Source: Chara braunii
Taxonomy: Eukaryota; Streptophyta; Charophyceae; Charales; Characeae
Length of the DNA stretch: 64,000 nt
Reading direction: 5' to 3'
Assembly (NCBI GenBank): GCA_003427395.1
Contig: BFEA01000059.1
Coordinates: 3,992,650 to 4,056,649 of the forward strand
The notes under the pieces were generated by a model that did not search any database, was not told the origin of the DNA, and saw only the letters and a program-made list of their open reading frames with translations. Made by a program: the position numbers and the translations under genes. Positions 46,761-56,629 of this stretch are shown here, piece after piece; within the stretch, counting starts at the first letter, position 1, and each line of letters begins with the position of its first letter.

Positions 46761-47637
46761 TTTAGTCTTACTAAGGACAAACGACTATTTAATTACCTTT
46801 CCTGTACATCGAAAATCATAAGGATTGGTCTTACCTTATAATTGAAGGTCTAAAATAATATTTAGAAAATGCAATTTCTTAAGCCGCCGCTTAAAAAAAT
46901 TTATCAATGATTAATAGGCTTAGCCACAAACAGTGAGCAGTTGTTCCAAAAGATTGGGTGCGTTTGCTTTGATAATTTTTCATACTCATAATACTTGTAA
47001 TAATAAATCGATAACATATATTATGTGATATAATTTTTTCATTAAACCACTACTACCTTTTTCACTGTAAGGTCAAGTCCATATAGTAGCGTATTCATTA
47101 AAATTCGTAGCCTCGGGAAAGACCCAATATCTATCACGGTGATTTTGAAGCAATTAATATTTAAAAAAAAAAACATTATCAACTATGACATTAATGATGC
47201 GGGGAATACCCTAATAGAGGGCATAATCACAGTTCTACTTTCCACAATGTATGTCTCGAGTAATAGGGAAACATGATTGTTGTTGTTGTTGTTGTTTCTT
47301 TCTTTTTATTTTCCTTATAGGGCCTTGCGAGCGAAGAAGGGTGTAATGTATGTGGTGTAGACACGTCCTCACTGAGGGTATACTCATACTAGTACCGAAA
47401 CGCCAAGTAACATACCATTAATTTGGTATAAGGGATGTTTTTTTTTTTTTTCTTATTGTATTTCAGGCAGACGCCCTCACGGAGGGCAGAGTCACAATAA
47501 CATTTCATATAATGTCTTTAACAGGTCTCACGACGTTAGGGATACGTTTTTCATTTTATTTGATTTTTGTTTCAACACCAACAAAAAAATAAAATAAAAT
47601 TATCAGACGCTAGGTTCGACAAAAATCGATGCACAGT
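46761..47637. other. AT-rich DNA, no gene recognised
   Basis: Includes a (GTT)n run at 47278-47295 and a 'cctcac.gagggca' direct repeat (47368 and 47475). No coding signal. Confidence 0.4.
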
Positions 47638-47922
47638 TAGGCTACTAGCAGGGTCGCCCGGGTCACCTTATTTTTCCGGGTGGCCCAACCGTGCAAGGAC
47701 TAATAAAGGTCCTAGCAAAAGAAAATGAAAAATCAAAAATTAAAAAAAATCCAAAAAAAATTAAAGTTATGCAAAAAACTAAACCGAACAACTTTTGTTG
47801 TAGGGTCACATCGAAATTCGTTACCTAATTAAAAATAAAAATTATAAGTATAAAATATTTTTTTATTTTTATTTTTATTTTGTCTGGTCAGGCAAGTGGT
47901 CCTCAGCTATTCTAGTAGCCTA
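47638..47922 (+). mobile_element. Short element with CTAGGCTACCAG inverted ends (copy 2, complete)
   Basis: The left end TTAGGCTACTAG (47638-47649) and right end CTAGTAGCCTAG are inverted. Behind the left end is 'ggtcgcccgggtcacctt', then 'ccgtgcaaggac', the shared core (47763-47826) and 'caggcaagtggtcctc'. It is about 285 bp and non-coding. A possible imperfect target duplication (gatgcacagtt / ggtgcgcaagt) is not convincing. Confidence 0.75.
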
Positions 47923-48019
47923 GGTGCGCAAGTGAATCCAGCATCGGCAAAAAAAGGTTCAAAGGTAATGGTGGTTTAATTTTTTTGGGGGGGGGGGCGC
48001 AAAAAAAAAAAAGAATTTT

Positions 48020-48344
48020 CAAAATACCCTCTGAAGTTGAGATATGTGCGAAAATGTCCCTTAAAAACGTGGGTAGAGCGGAATGTCCTTCTAACAAAAA
48101 TAGTATTTTGCAAAATACCCCTGACGTCGGTTGGACCTCCATCTTTGCAAAATGCCCAGTACTTGCCAACTTCTCCTAGGTGCTATTGCAAAAGGCCAAG
48201 GTCCAAACGGGGAGGTCCAAATTGTAAAGTTACACACCCAACTGACAGGGGCACAACGCAAAGTTTTCGGCCCAAAAGGGCATTCTGCTCTATCCACATC
48301 TTTCAGGGGCATTTTGATATGTCTCAACTTATAAGGGTATTTTG
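48020..48344. mobile_element. Foldback element, ~70 bp arms
   Basis: The left arm 48020-48090 and right arm 48276-48344 are inverted copies: 'gaagttgagatatgtgcgaa' against the reverse complement of 'tttgatatgtctcaacttat'. The arms also share the TAGAGCRGAATG block. The ~185 bp centre holds further half-palindromes ('ttgcaaaatacccc' / 'aaaatgccc'). This is a MITE-like hairpin. Confidence 0.8.
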
Positions 48345-48384
48345 CAAATTGTGCCTAAAAAAAAGGATGATGGTGAAATAATGC

Positions 48385-48620
48385 ATATTCTTATCTCTGG
48401 CAAACCTCCATTGTTTTGGCTCAATGGGTTAGTCTCAAAATTTGTAGCTTTAAGGCTACGGCATAAAGTATCTCCATATTTGAGTAGTTTTAAAGTTGCA
48501 ATATATTGGGTATCAACTTTATGTCGAGCTGGTGCAACTTTTCACGAAAGACCACTACACAAAAAAGGATACAATGGTGGTGGAATTTTTACAATGACTG
48601 TTTTCTTACATTTTTGTGGA
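48385..48620 (+). mobile_element. tRNA-derived SINE-like element, family B copy 2
   Basis: 'ccattgttttggctcaatgg' gives a perfect A box (TGGCTCAATGG), then 'gtagctttaaggctac' (arm), then a degraded B box. It is collinear with 46535-46760. Confidence 0.6.
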
Positions 48621-49260
48621 TCAATAGGTAATTAGTGGTCAAATCAGTACCTTCAAAATTTGAAGGGTTCCATGAATTTCCATTGACCTTGACTGTCAGG
48701 TTTTTGATGAGAGGGTTTGCGGCGATTACTCTGTGACATAGGTATACCAGTTGTGGGAAATATTTTGCGGTTGCACCTATAAGATTGCCAGTTTCTTTTA
48801 GGCAGTGATAGGTGCTATGCCTATTTGCTCACAAAAAGGTGCATACAGAAAGGTGAATTTTTTTTTTTTTTTCCCTCTTTCTTCTCGTTTCTTGTTCCCC
48901 CCCCCCCCCCCCTCTCTCTCTCTCTCTCTCTAGAGAAGAAAAAAGACATAGGCTCTATGTTCCCTATCACCGCTATAAACCATTGGACAATCAATGTCAT
49001 AACCATAGAGGTTTTGCACACAAAAAAGGAGACATACATGTCGTGCAAGAACAACGCCCTATGGTCGTCAAGATAAAAAAAACACCTACTAAAACCTACC
49101 AATTGACTTACTGTGAGGGTACGAGTGCGCAATCCGTAGCTCGTTTGTTGATGCGGTTGGGGAAGGATGAGGTAGTGATTATGGTGTACGTATGTTTTGC
49201 TATGTTCGCTGTACACAATTCGAATAATGTGTGTGGAGGGTTCCGACTGGTGATCTATTA
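48621..49260. other. No gene recognised
   Basis: A C15/CT microsatellite lies at 48897-48931. Short ORFs only. Confidence 0.4.
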
Positions 49261-49269
49261 ACGATGTTC

Positions 49270-49317
49270 ATGGGATGCTGGACCCAGTTTCCAGCAGGTA
49301 CCGCTCCCCACCAATAG
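49270..49317. repeat. Dispersed GCTGG...CCAGC hairpin motif, copy 3
   Basis: 'atgggatgctggacccagtt', then 'tccagcaggtaccgctcccc' and 'accaatagg', matching 46162-46209. Confidence 0.75.
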
Positions 49318-49328
49318 GCAAAAAAATG

Positions 49329-49351
49329 TGTGTGTGTGTGTGTATGTGTGT

Positions 49352-49420
<69 letters not shown>
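49329..49420. repeat. GT, TA and GA microsatellites in series
   Basis: (GT)n at 49329-49350, (AT)n at 49357-49392, (GA)n at 49393-49420. Confidence 0.95.
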
Positions 49421-49421
<1 letters not shown>

Positions 49422-49559
49422 CCTATCACATGCACCATGTAAGTGGTGGGGAGTACAAAGGCAAGCGCTGACCTCGGAAAAAAAAAAAAAAACGTATTAT
49501 GCGATTAGAACACAAAAGTTTTTCCTTTTTAAAATTCAAGAAGAAAGGGTGCATGTTGT

Positions 49560-49593
49560 ATTCGAACAGAACAAACACGTGTTCTATTCGAAT
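49560..49593. other. 13 bp dyad ATTCGAAYAGAAC
   Basis: The left arm ATTCGAACAGAAC (49560-49572) and right arm GTTCTATTCGAAT (49581-49593) pair with one mismatch around an 8 bp spacer. It is either a protein-binding-type dyad or chance. Confidence 0.5.
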
Positions 49594-49659
49594 TGCTCTT
49601 CTATTTGAGAAAAGTGGACCCACACGGTTTCAATTTTGGAATGTTCAAAACTCAAGGAC

Positions 49660-49840
49660 CGACCTCCTCGGCTTCCTACAAGCAGCTACTGGTCCTTCGC
49701 ATGCCCCGCCCCTTGCTAAGCCCCAAAACCTCAAAATGCCCACCCTCCCGACGACCACCGACGTTGAAATTTTAATGACGTTAAAACGTCTCAGGGGGGG
49801 AAACGCAACCTTGATGGGCTGCGAACACTTAGACCCGTGA
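49660..49840. repeat. Dispersed repeat shared with 52020-52370
   Basis: 'gtctcaggggggg', then 'aaacgcaaccttgatgggct' matches 'gtctcaggggggg', 'aaaatgcactcctgacgggct' at 52313-52352. 'cagctactggtccttcgcat' resembles 'cagctaccggtcctgcattt' at 52048. Confidence 0.65.
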
Positions 49841-49899
49841 TGACCAAAGACCCTACCAATAGTGACCAGGGGAAGCAAGCTAACAAAGAGAGAGACAGA

Positions 49900-49934
49900 C
49901 ATAGATAGATAAATAGATAGATAGATAGATAGAT

Positions 49935-49972
<38 letters not shown>

Positions 49973-49982
49973 TCAAATATAC

Positions 49983-50016
<34 letters not shown>
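49900..50016. repeat. GATA and AT microsatellites
   Basis: (GATA)n at 49903-49935, then (AT)n at 49938-50016 with short breaks. Confidence 0.95.
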
Positions 50017-50017
<1 letters not shown>

Positions 50018-50107
50018 GTCAAATAGAACTGCCCGGTAAACCGTAGGCAGAGAGGGAGAAGAGGACAACAAACAAGGGGCTGTGACAAACTGTTTATATA
50101 TACATAC
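50017..50107. repeat. ~91 bp flank, direct copy at 50846-50936
   Basis: Both copies contain 'cggtaaaccgtaggcagaga', 'gagaagaggacaacaaac' and 'tgtgacaaact', and both end right at the left terminus of an element. Confidence 0.9.
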
Positions 50108-50825
50108 AGGGTTACCTGACCGAACGTTCGGGCGTCGGGGTCCCGTTCGGGGGCCGAACACCTTCAGGTTCGGCCCCCGCCAAAAAACATTTCGGGGCCT
50201 AAAAATAAGTTTTTTTTTTCTCAAGTTTGTTTTGTGCGTTCTCTATGATGTAACACGCCTATAAATTTTGAAGCCATTCTGCTAGGGCAAAAAAACATTA
50301 AAAATCGTCAAAGATGGGGGTGTCAAAACGTGCTCGTTCACTCACTATTTTTTTTATTTTTATTTTTCACTTTTCACTTTTTTTTTTACGTTATTTCGGG
50401 GCCTAAAAAACTTTATTATTTTTTTGAATTTTTTTTAATGAGTTACTGATTATGTAAACTACATATCTGTAAATTTTCAGGGCATTTTTCAATGCCAAAA
50501 AATAATTAAGAATCGGCAAAGATGGCGGTGTCGAAAAGGTGTTGGTGCACTCACTCATTTTAATTTTGTTTTTATTTTTTTTAATTTTTATCATAGTGTT
50601 TATTTTCAGTATTTGATTTTTAATTCAAATTTGGTAAAGAATTTGGATGTAGTGCCCAAGCAAATGTTGTTTAGTTTAGTTTTCTCCATAACATATATGT
50701 TTTTCGGAATTGTTTGAAAACGTTTTTTTTTTTTTTTTGCCCGCGTTCGGCCCGAACGGCGGAACGTTTTCCGAAGGGGTCCTGTACGTTCGGGCGTTCG
50801 GCCCGTCCCGAAGGGCGGCAAACCT
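50108..50825 (-). mobile_element. ~0.72 kb non-autonomous element (copy 1, inverted relative to copy 2)
   Basis: The ends are AGGGTTACC (50108) and GGCAAACCT (50825), inverted to each other. GTTCGGGC-rich subterminal zones follow at both sides (50113-50180 and 50739-50815). The middle holds two modules with 'gatggcggtgtc' / 'gatgggggtgtc' (50312, 50521) and, on the minus strand, the shared core (50628-50698). It encodes no protein. Confidence 0.85.
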
Positions 50826-50845
50826 GTATATATATATATATATAT

Positions 50846-50936
50846 CACAAACAGAACTGTTCGGTAAACCGTAGGCAGAGAGAGAGAAGAGGACAACAAA
50901 CGAGGGGTTGTGACAAACTATTTCGTATATATGTAT
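50846..50936. repeat. ~91 bp flank, second copy
   Basis: Direct copy of 50017-50107 with a few changes, followed at the same point by another element. Confidence 0.9.
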
Positions 50937-51701
50937 AGGGTTGCCGGCGTTCGGGACGGGCCGAACACCCGAACCCGAACGCCTGAACGTTTGGGAACTC
51001 CTCTCGACGCGGTCGGACGTTTGGCCGAACGAAAAACTAAAAAAAAAAATTAAAAAAAATCAGTTTCTAAAAACTATGAAAAAAAACTATGTCATGCAGA
51101 AGAATAAACTAAAATATATTTGCCTCAACAGTACATCCAAATTTCTTATCCAATTTGAAATAAAAATCAAATACGATAAATAAATAATATTAATAAAAAT
51201 AAGAAAAAATAAAACGAGAATGAAATTATTGCATGGGTGAGCAAGTTTTTGACACCGCCATCTTTGGCAATTTTTTATTTTTTTGGGCTTTGTCAAATGC
51301 CATGAAATTTTATACATCTGTATCTTACATCATAGAGAACCTACAAATAAAGTTTGAAAAAATAATATTTTTTTTCAGGCCCCGAAATAAAGGGAAAACA
51401 AAAAGTGAAAAGATAAAAAAAACAAATTAGTAAGTGGGAAAGCATGTTTTGACACCACCATCTTTGCCGATTTTTTATTATTTTTTGGCTCCACGAAATG
51501 ATTTCAAAATTGAGAGACAAGTAGCTTACATAACAGAGAACTCACAAAAAAAAAATCAGAAACAAATAATAATTTTTAGATACCGAAACAAGTTTTTGCG
51601 GGGTCCGAACCCCTTTGAGTTCGGGCCCCGTACGGGGACCCGAACGCCCGAACGTTCGGGGGTCAGCTTAGGGGCCTCCGTACGTTCGACCTGGCAACTC
51701 T
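50937..51701 (+). mobile_element. ~0.77 kb non-autonomous element (copy 2)
   Basis: The left end AGGGTTGCCGG (50937) and right end CTGGCAACTCT (51691-51701) form an inverted repeat. Subterminal 'cgggccgaacacccgaaccc' and 'acccgaacgcccgaacgttc' zones mirror each other. The shared core lies at 51087-51160. Two tandem modules 'gacaccgccatctttggcaa' (51250) and 'gacaccaccatctttgccga' (51450) follow. It is the same family as 44940-45560 and, inverted, 50108-50825. Confidence 0.85.
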
Positions 51702-51737
51702 GTAGATAGATAGATAGATAGATAGATAGATCGATAG

Positions 51738-51797
<60 letters not shown>

Positions 51798-51816
51798 NGA
51801 GAGAGAGAGAGAGAGG
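51702..51816. repeat. (GATA)n then (GA)n microsatellite
   Basis: GATA units at 51703-51757, GA units to 51816. One N is present at 51798. Confidence 0.95.
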
Positions 51817-51989
51817 CAGACAACGAGCAAAATGGGCACATGTGACTCACTCAATCGGGCGCTGAACGTGTGGGGGGTTGAATATGTCCATGTTTAGACA
51901 CATCTGTTTTTACTTGCAAATGCAATGTAGGCGTGTCATTTCAACCTGTGGCCAAGGCTGTGTCCTTTCCGATTCATACTTTCCACTTT

Positions 51990-52210
51990 CACACCCTGCT
52001 TTTGCTTTGCCACCGTTTCGACCAAAACCCAGTGCGCGGTCCCACGGGCAGCTACCGGTCCTGCATTTTTGAAAGAAACTACCACCACCCCCGAAGAGAT
52101 CCACCCTGCCGCTGCTCTGCCACCGTTTCGACCAGAACCCAACGCGCGGTCCCACAGGCAGATACCAGTGCCGCATTTTTCAAAGAAACTTCCACCCCCC
52201 CCCAAAGTGT
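51990..52210 (+). repeat. Tandem duplication, 110 bp unit
   Basis: 'gccaccgtttcgaccaaaac' (52009) and 'gccaccgtttcgaccagaac' (52119) are 110 bp apart and are followed by matching 'gcgcggtcccac', 'ggcag.tacc' and 'aaagaaact' blocks. Confidence 0.9.
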
Positions 52211-53550
52211 CATGCCTGCACCTGCCTGCATTTTTTGAACCTTCCAACGACCAAACGAGCCCAAATCAACGACCGGTATAATGAAGGACGATGAAAATGT
52301 CTCGGCGGGAAATGTCTCAGGGGGGGGAAAATGCACTCCTGACGGGCTGTGAACTAGAACTGAAGCCTTTGGGTACCGGTCCCAGTCTTCCACGAGCCCT
52401 TGATGTTTGCACACAAGAAAGATGAGCCTTGTACCGCGGCCTTTAGGGCTGCAAACTTTGAGCAACATTTGCCGGCCGGCTTTTATGGGCATGCATGGGC
52501 CCATGTTATTGGGCCATCCACTGCCCCCTCGTAAATGCGCTATTCGTACCCATCGCCCTACACGAAACGGATGTGCCCATGGGCGGTCCAAAATGGCCAA
52601 ACGATCCAGAAAGTTCTTGTGGGATCAGCGGCATGAACGATTACGAATCGTGCAGACAGGTGGTTCAAGCGGCAGGTATGTCCCCTCAGGGCGACATCCC
52701 ACCCATCATATGCATTTTCTTGGAAAGCATGAACGTGGTCGTCTTTATAGCGGTTGTTGCGGGACTTGGCCTCACGTAGGCTCTGGGGGCATACTCACAC
52801 ACAACACATGTTGGGATTTTGGCCCCCGAAGTCCTCCACCGTGAAAGGACTCACATACGGGCTTCAGTCCTGCTGCCCCAAGCCGAAACTGCATGCGAAG
52901 CCCTACCTTAGGTCGATTTGATTGACAGCGAACGGGAGAGGGGCAGGATCGAAAGCCGGATCTCCGCTTTTGGCGGTGGAGTGCGAGGTGGCGCCATCGG
53001 CGGGACCGTGAAAATCGGGGTGGATCAATCACGGGTCCGGGTCCGCGTTTTTGCCTTCCCCCTCCACTGCGTACCTTTGGGTGATAGTGTCCTGCCAGGT
53101 GGACTGGTGTGGTCGCGGACGCGTGTGAGCGGAGGACGTGTAATGTCGGTGAGATTCGTTGCTTGAGCTGAGGGCAAGGCAGCGATGGCGGTAGATCGCA
53201 GATACCGGTGAGGGTATGGCTGTGATGGTCGCCGATCTGCTTGCTTTGATTGACTGGATCTTCTCCGTAGAGCTGTCGTCTCTTGCGAGGTTGATTCCAT
53301 TTTGTTCCACGTCGTCGACTCAGCAAGGCTACACTCAGTAGGTCGGAGGGCATACAGCGAGTTCAAGAGGCGGGTGACGTCATTGTTCACGTGCCAAGGG
53401 CCAATCGTCGGCAATTACCATCCTCGTCAGCATTATCATCATCATTACCAATATCATTATAACGGTCGGAAGCTGGTGGTGTTGGCATTAAAGCGAACTA
53501 TTGATAGAGGGACGGAATAGGAAATTGTAAGCACGAGTAATAGAATACCA
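52211..53550. other. Upstream region of exportin-2, no gene recognised
   Basis: GC-richer DNA with short ORFs on both strands (52407-52844, 52495-52779, 52772-53353) and no recognisable family. It may hold the CAS promoter and 5' UTR. Confidence 0.4.
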
Positions 53551-53557
53551 TAAGAAG

Positions 53558-53572
53558 TATATAATATATAAG
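53558..53572 (+). promoter_or_regulatory. TATATAATATATAAG, possible TATA element or A/T-rich 5' UTR
   Basis: It lies only 16-30 bp before the ATG of the exportin-2 gene. If it were the TATA box the 5' UTR would be almost absent, so the true promoter may be further up. Confidence 0.25.
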
Positions 53573-53587
53573 GAGAAGGAAGAAGAG

Positions 53588-56500
53588 ATGGAGGGCGGCG
53601 GAGTGACGGCTTCAACGGGCGTGGCCGGCGCACCGTCGGAGGAGACTCTCCGTAATTACATGCAGTGTTTTCTGCAGACACTAGCGTCCAATCCCGAACC
53701 AAGGAGGCAAGCGGAGGCTTTCCTCAAGAATGCATCCTTGCAGCCTGGTTATGGGACAATCGTGTTAAGCCTGCTAACCTGCGATTTCGTGAATGCGGAG
53801 ATCCGGCAAGCTGCCGCCGTGAATTTCAAGAACTACATCAAGGCTCGATGGGCGCCGGCTACTGAGGGAGGAGAAGGAGGTGCTGTTCCCATCCAGGATG
53901 CTGAGAAGGAACAGATCAAATCCGCGATAACTCAACTGATGCTAAACACGCCGCCGTTGATTCAGGCACAATTGAGTGAGGCGCTTTCGATCATCAGTAA
54001 TGAGGACTTCCCGGATCGGTGGCAGAGCTTGCTCCCTGATCTTGTCTCTCAACTGAACTCTTCAGATCCCGCTGTCATCAATGGCGTTCTTCAGACCGCC
54101 AACTCCATCTTCAAGCGGTTCCGCTATCAAGTGGACACGCCGGAGCTGGCTCGTCAGCTCAAGTACGTGCTAGACTTATTCACGGCGCCGATGCTGGCAC
54201 TGTTTAAGAGAGTGGGGGAGTTGATTGCCGTGGGAGGGGCGTCGATGGATCCCGCGACTCTTAAGAAGCTGCTGGAGTCTCAGCGTTTGATCTGCCGTAT
54301 TTTCTTCTCGCTCAATTGGCTGACGCTTCCGGAGGTGTTCGAGGATCACCTAGATGAGTGGATGTCAGAGTTCCGCAAGTACTTGGTGTATGACGACAAT
54401 GGCGCCTTGGCTGCGTCAGGCGGCGGGGGAGGCGCAGCAGCAGCAGCAGGGGATCGTGGGGGGGAAAGCGTGCTTGATCGGTTGAAGGCGGCGATCTGCG
54501 AGAACATCAATCTGTACATGGAGAAGTACGAGGAGGAGTTTCAGCGTTTTCTCCCGACGTTCGTGAGTGATGTTTGGACGCTTTTGCTCAACGTCGGCAC
54601 TTCCACTGCGCGTGACGCCATCGCGACGACGGGGATCAAGTTTCTGACAACCGTCAGCAGGAGCGTGCACCACGCGTTGTTCCAGGACCCCGAGATCATG
54701 AAGAAGATCTGCGAGAACATCGTGATTCCGTCCTTGAGAATCAGGGAGGAAGACGAGGAGTTGTTCGAGATGAATCCTACGGAGTATATTCAGCGCGACA
54801 TCGAGGGCAGCGATGTCGACACGCGGCGGCGCATGGCATGCGAACTCGTCAAGGGTTTGGCGAAGCACTACGAGGGGGAGGTGACTCGTCTCCTCTCCGT
54901 TTACGTTGGGGCCATGCTCGGCGAGTACGCTGCCGATCCCGCGCGCAATTGGAAGGCCAAGGACTGCGCGATTTACTTGATTGTGGCACTGGCTGTGAAG
55001 CAGAAGACGGCGGCTCAAGGCGCCACGCTTGTGAACGCGTTGGTAGATGTCGCGGAGGTGTTTAGGTCGCACATCAAGCCGGAGCTAGAGGCCGCCGACG
55101 TGAATGCGTCGCCCATTCTCAAGGCCGACGCTCTCAAGTTCCTCATGATGTTCCGCAGTCAGTTGCCCAAACCCCTCTGTCTGGAGATGTTCACTCATCT
55201 GACGAGGCACTTGGTGTCGGAATCGAATGTGGTCCACTCGTACGCAGCCTGCTGCATCGAGCGCTTGCTCGTCGTGAAGGATGTGACACCTGCAGCGGGC
55301 GGTGGTAATCAACCTTCCACGGGGACGACCTCGGTGCCAAGGTTTGGACCGGCCGACGTCGCTCCGATCGTCCAACCCGTGCTGAGCAACCTGTTCACCG
55401 CGTTGACTTTGCCCGATTCCAATGAGAACATGTATGTGATGAAGTGTATCATGCGCGTGTCGTCCATCGGGGACATGAAGCCGTACGCTCTTACGTGCAT
55501 TGCGAAGCTGGCGGAGATCTTGGGGACCGTTCTGAAGAACCCTACGCAACCCGTGTTCAATCACTACTTGTTCGAGTCCATGGCTGCGCTCATCAAGCAC
55601 GTGGGGACCGTGGGGGATCCAGCGGCGGTATCGCAGTGCGAGGCGCTGCTCTTCCCCGTCTTCCAGTCGGTGCTGGAGCAGGACGTGGCGGAATTCGCCC
55701 CCTACGTTTTCCAGATCTTGGCGCAGCTGATCGAGATGCGCAGCGTGCCGCTCCCGCAGGCGTACATGGCCCTCTTCGCTCCGCTGCTGAGCCCCGTTCT
55801 CTGGGAGAGACCCGCCAATGTAGAGGCGCTTGTCCGGCTACTGCAAGCCTACTTGCAGAAGGCCCCCAACGAAATCATTCAGGGCAATCAGCTCCCGGCG
55901 GTTCTGGGCGTGTTCCAAAAGCTCCTCTCCTCCAAGCAGACAGATCACCACGGACTCTTCATCCTCAACACCATCGTCGAGAACCTCTCTCTAGACGTAA
56001 TACAGCAGCACATGGCGGCGATCTGGAGCATGTTGTTCTACCGCCTGCAGAACTCACGGACTGTCAAACTCGTCAAGTCCATCATCATCTTCATGTCGCT
56101 CTTCGTGGTGAAGAACGGTCCGATCTCGCTTGTCAACGGTATCAACGCCGTGCAGCCCGGGCTCTTCGATGGCTTGCTACGGTCCATCTGGATCGCGAGT
56201 CTGCCGTCTATCTCTGGTAAGGTGGAGACGAAGCTGGCTTCGGTGGCGATGACCAGGCTGATGTGTGAAGTGCCTGCGCTCCTCGACGACGGCTCGTTGG
56301 GCCTTTGGGCGTCGATGCTGGATGCGACGGTGACGGTTTTGCAAAAGTCAGACGAAGAGAAGGAAGCGGGCACGCCGGTCGATGAGGAAGATCTAGAGGA
56401 GAGAGGTGGGTACACGGTCGCCTACGCCAAGCTTTATCACGCCAGCAAGGCTTTCGAAGATCCGGTACCGGATGTCCGTGATGGCAAGCAGTTTCTGGCG

Positions 56501-56629
56501 ACGTCGTTGGCTAGGCTCTCGGCATCCAGGCCAGGCAGGATACCTGGTGTCATTCAACAGTCTGTCCCGACGCCAAACAGAGAGGGTCTGCAGGAGTTGT
56601 TCAGGGCGGCGAACGTCACGCTCGTCTAG
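53588..56629 (+). CDS. CAS: Exportin-2 / CAS (CSE1-like), importin-alpha re-exporter
   Basis: The protein has 1,013 residues in one uninterrupted frame, a little longer than the ~970 usual for plant CAS. The importin-beta N-terminal fold is seen at ~39-88 (EPRRQAEAFLKNAS, AAAVNFKNYIKARW). It is followed by EQIKSAITQLML (~115), EDFPDRWQSLLPDL (~138), SLNWLTLPEVFEDHLDEWM (~240-260), the GSDVDTRRRMACEL block (~405), NVVHSYAACCIERLL (~548) and SNENMYVMKCIMRVSS (~610). These are collinear with plant CSE1 and CAS C-terminal domains. CAS carries importin-alpha back to the cytoplasm with RanGTP. A Gly/Ala-rich insert at ~277-292 explains part of the extra length. The start at 53588 places SEETLRNYMQCFLQTL where the family begins. 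The coding sequence has no introns, as I recall for land-plant CAS genes. No disabling change is seen. Confidence 0.97.
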   Translation: MEGGGVTASTGVAGAPSEETLRNYMQCFLQTLASNPEPRRQAEAFLKNASLQPGYGTIVLSLLTCDFVNAEIRQAAAVNFKNYIKARWAPATEGGEGGAVPIQDAEKEQIKSAITQLMLNTPPLIQAQLSEALSIISNEDFPDRWQSLLPDLVSQLNSSDPAVINGVLQTANSIFKRFRYQVDTPELARQLKYVLDLFTAPMLALFKRVGELIAVGGASMDPATLKKLLESQRLICRIFFSLNWLTLPEVFEDHLDEWMSEFRKYLVYDDNGALAASGGGGGAAAAAGDRGGESVLDRLKAAICENINLYMEKYEEEFQRFLPTFVSDVWTLLLNVGTSTARDAIATTGIKFLTTVSRSVHHALFQDPEIMKKICENIVIPSLRIREEDEELFEMNPTEYIQRDIEGSDVDTRRRMACELVKGLAKHYEGEVTRLLSVYVGAMLGEYAADPARNWKAKDCAIYLIVALAVKQKTAAQGATLVNALVDVAEVFRSHIKPELEAADVNASPILKADALKFLMMFRSQLPKPLCLEMFTHLTRHLVSESNVVHSYAACCIERLLVVKDVTPAAGGGNQPSTGTTSVPRFGPADVAPIVQPVLSNLFTALTLPDSNENMYVMKCIMRVSSIGDMKPYALTCIAKLAEILGTVLKNPTQPVFNHYLFESMAALIKHVGTVGDPAAVSQCEALLFPVFQSVLEQDVAEFAPYVFQILAQLIEMRSVPLPQAYMALFAPLLSPVLWERPANVEALVRLLQAYLQKAPNEIIQGNQLPAVLGVFQKLLSSKQTDHHGLFILNTIVENLSLDVIQQHMAAIWSMLFYRLQNSRTVKLVKSIIIFMSLFVVKNGPISLVNGINAVQPGLFDGLLRSIWIASLPSISGKVETKLASVAMTRLMCEVPALLDDGSLGLWASMLDATVTVLQKSDEEKEAGTPVDEEDLEERGGYTVAYAKLYHASKAFEDPVPDVRDGKQFLATSLARLSASRPGRIPGVIQQSVPTPNREGLQELFRAANVTLV

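Noticed and set aside
55444-56220. 258-codon ORF in another frame of CAS
   Set aside because: Shadow of the CAS coding sequence, Arg/Gly/Ala-rich with no family match.
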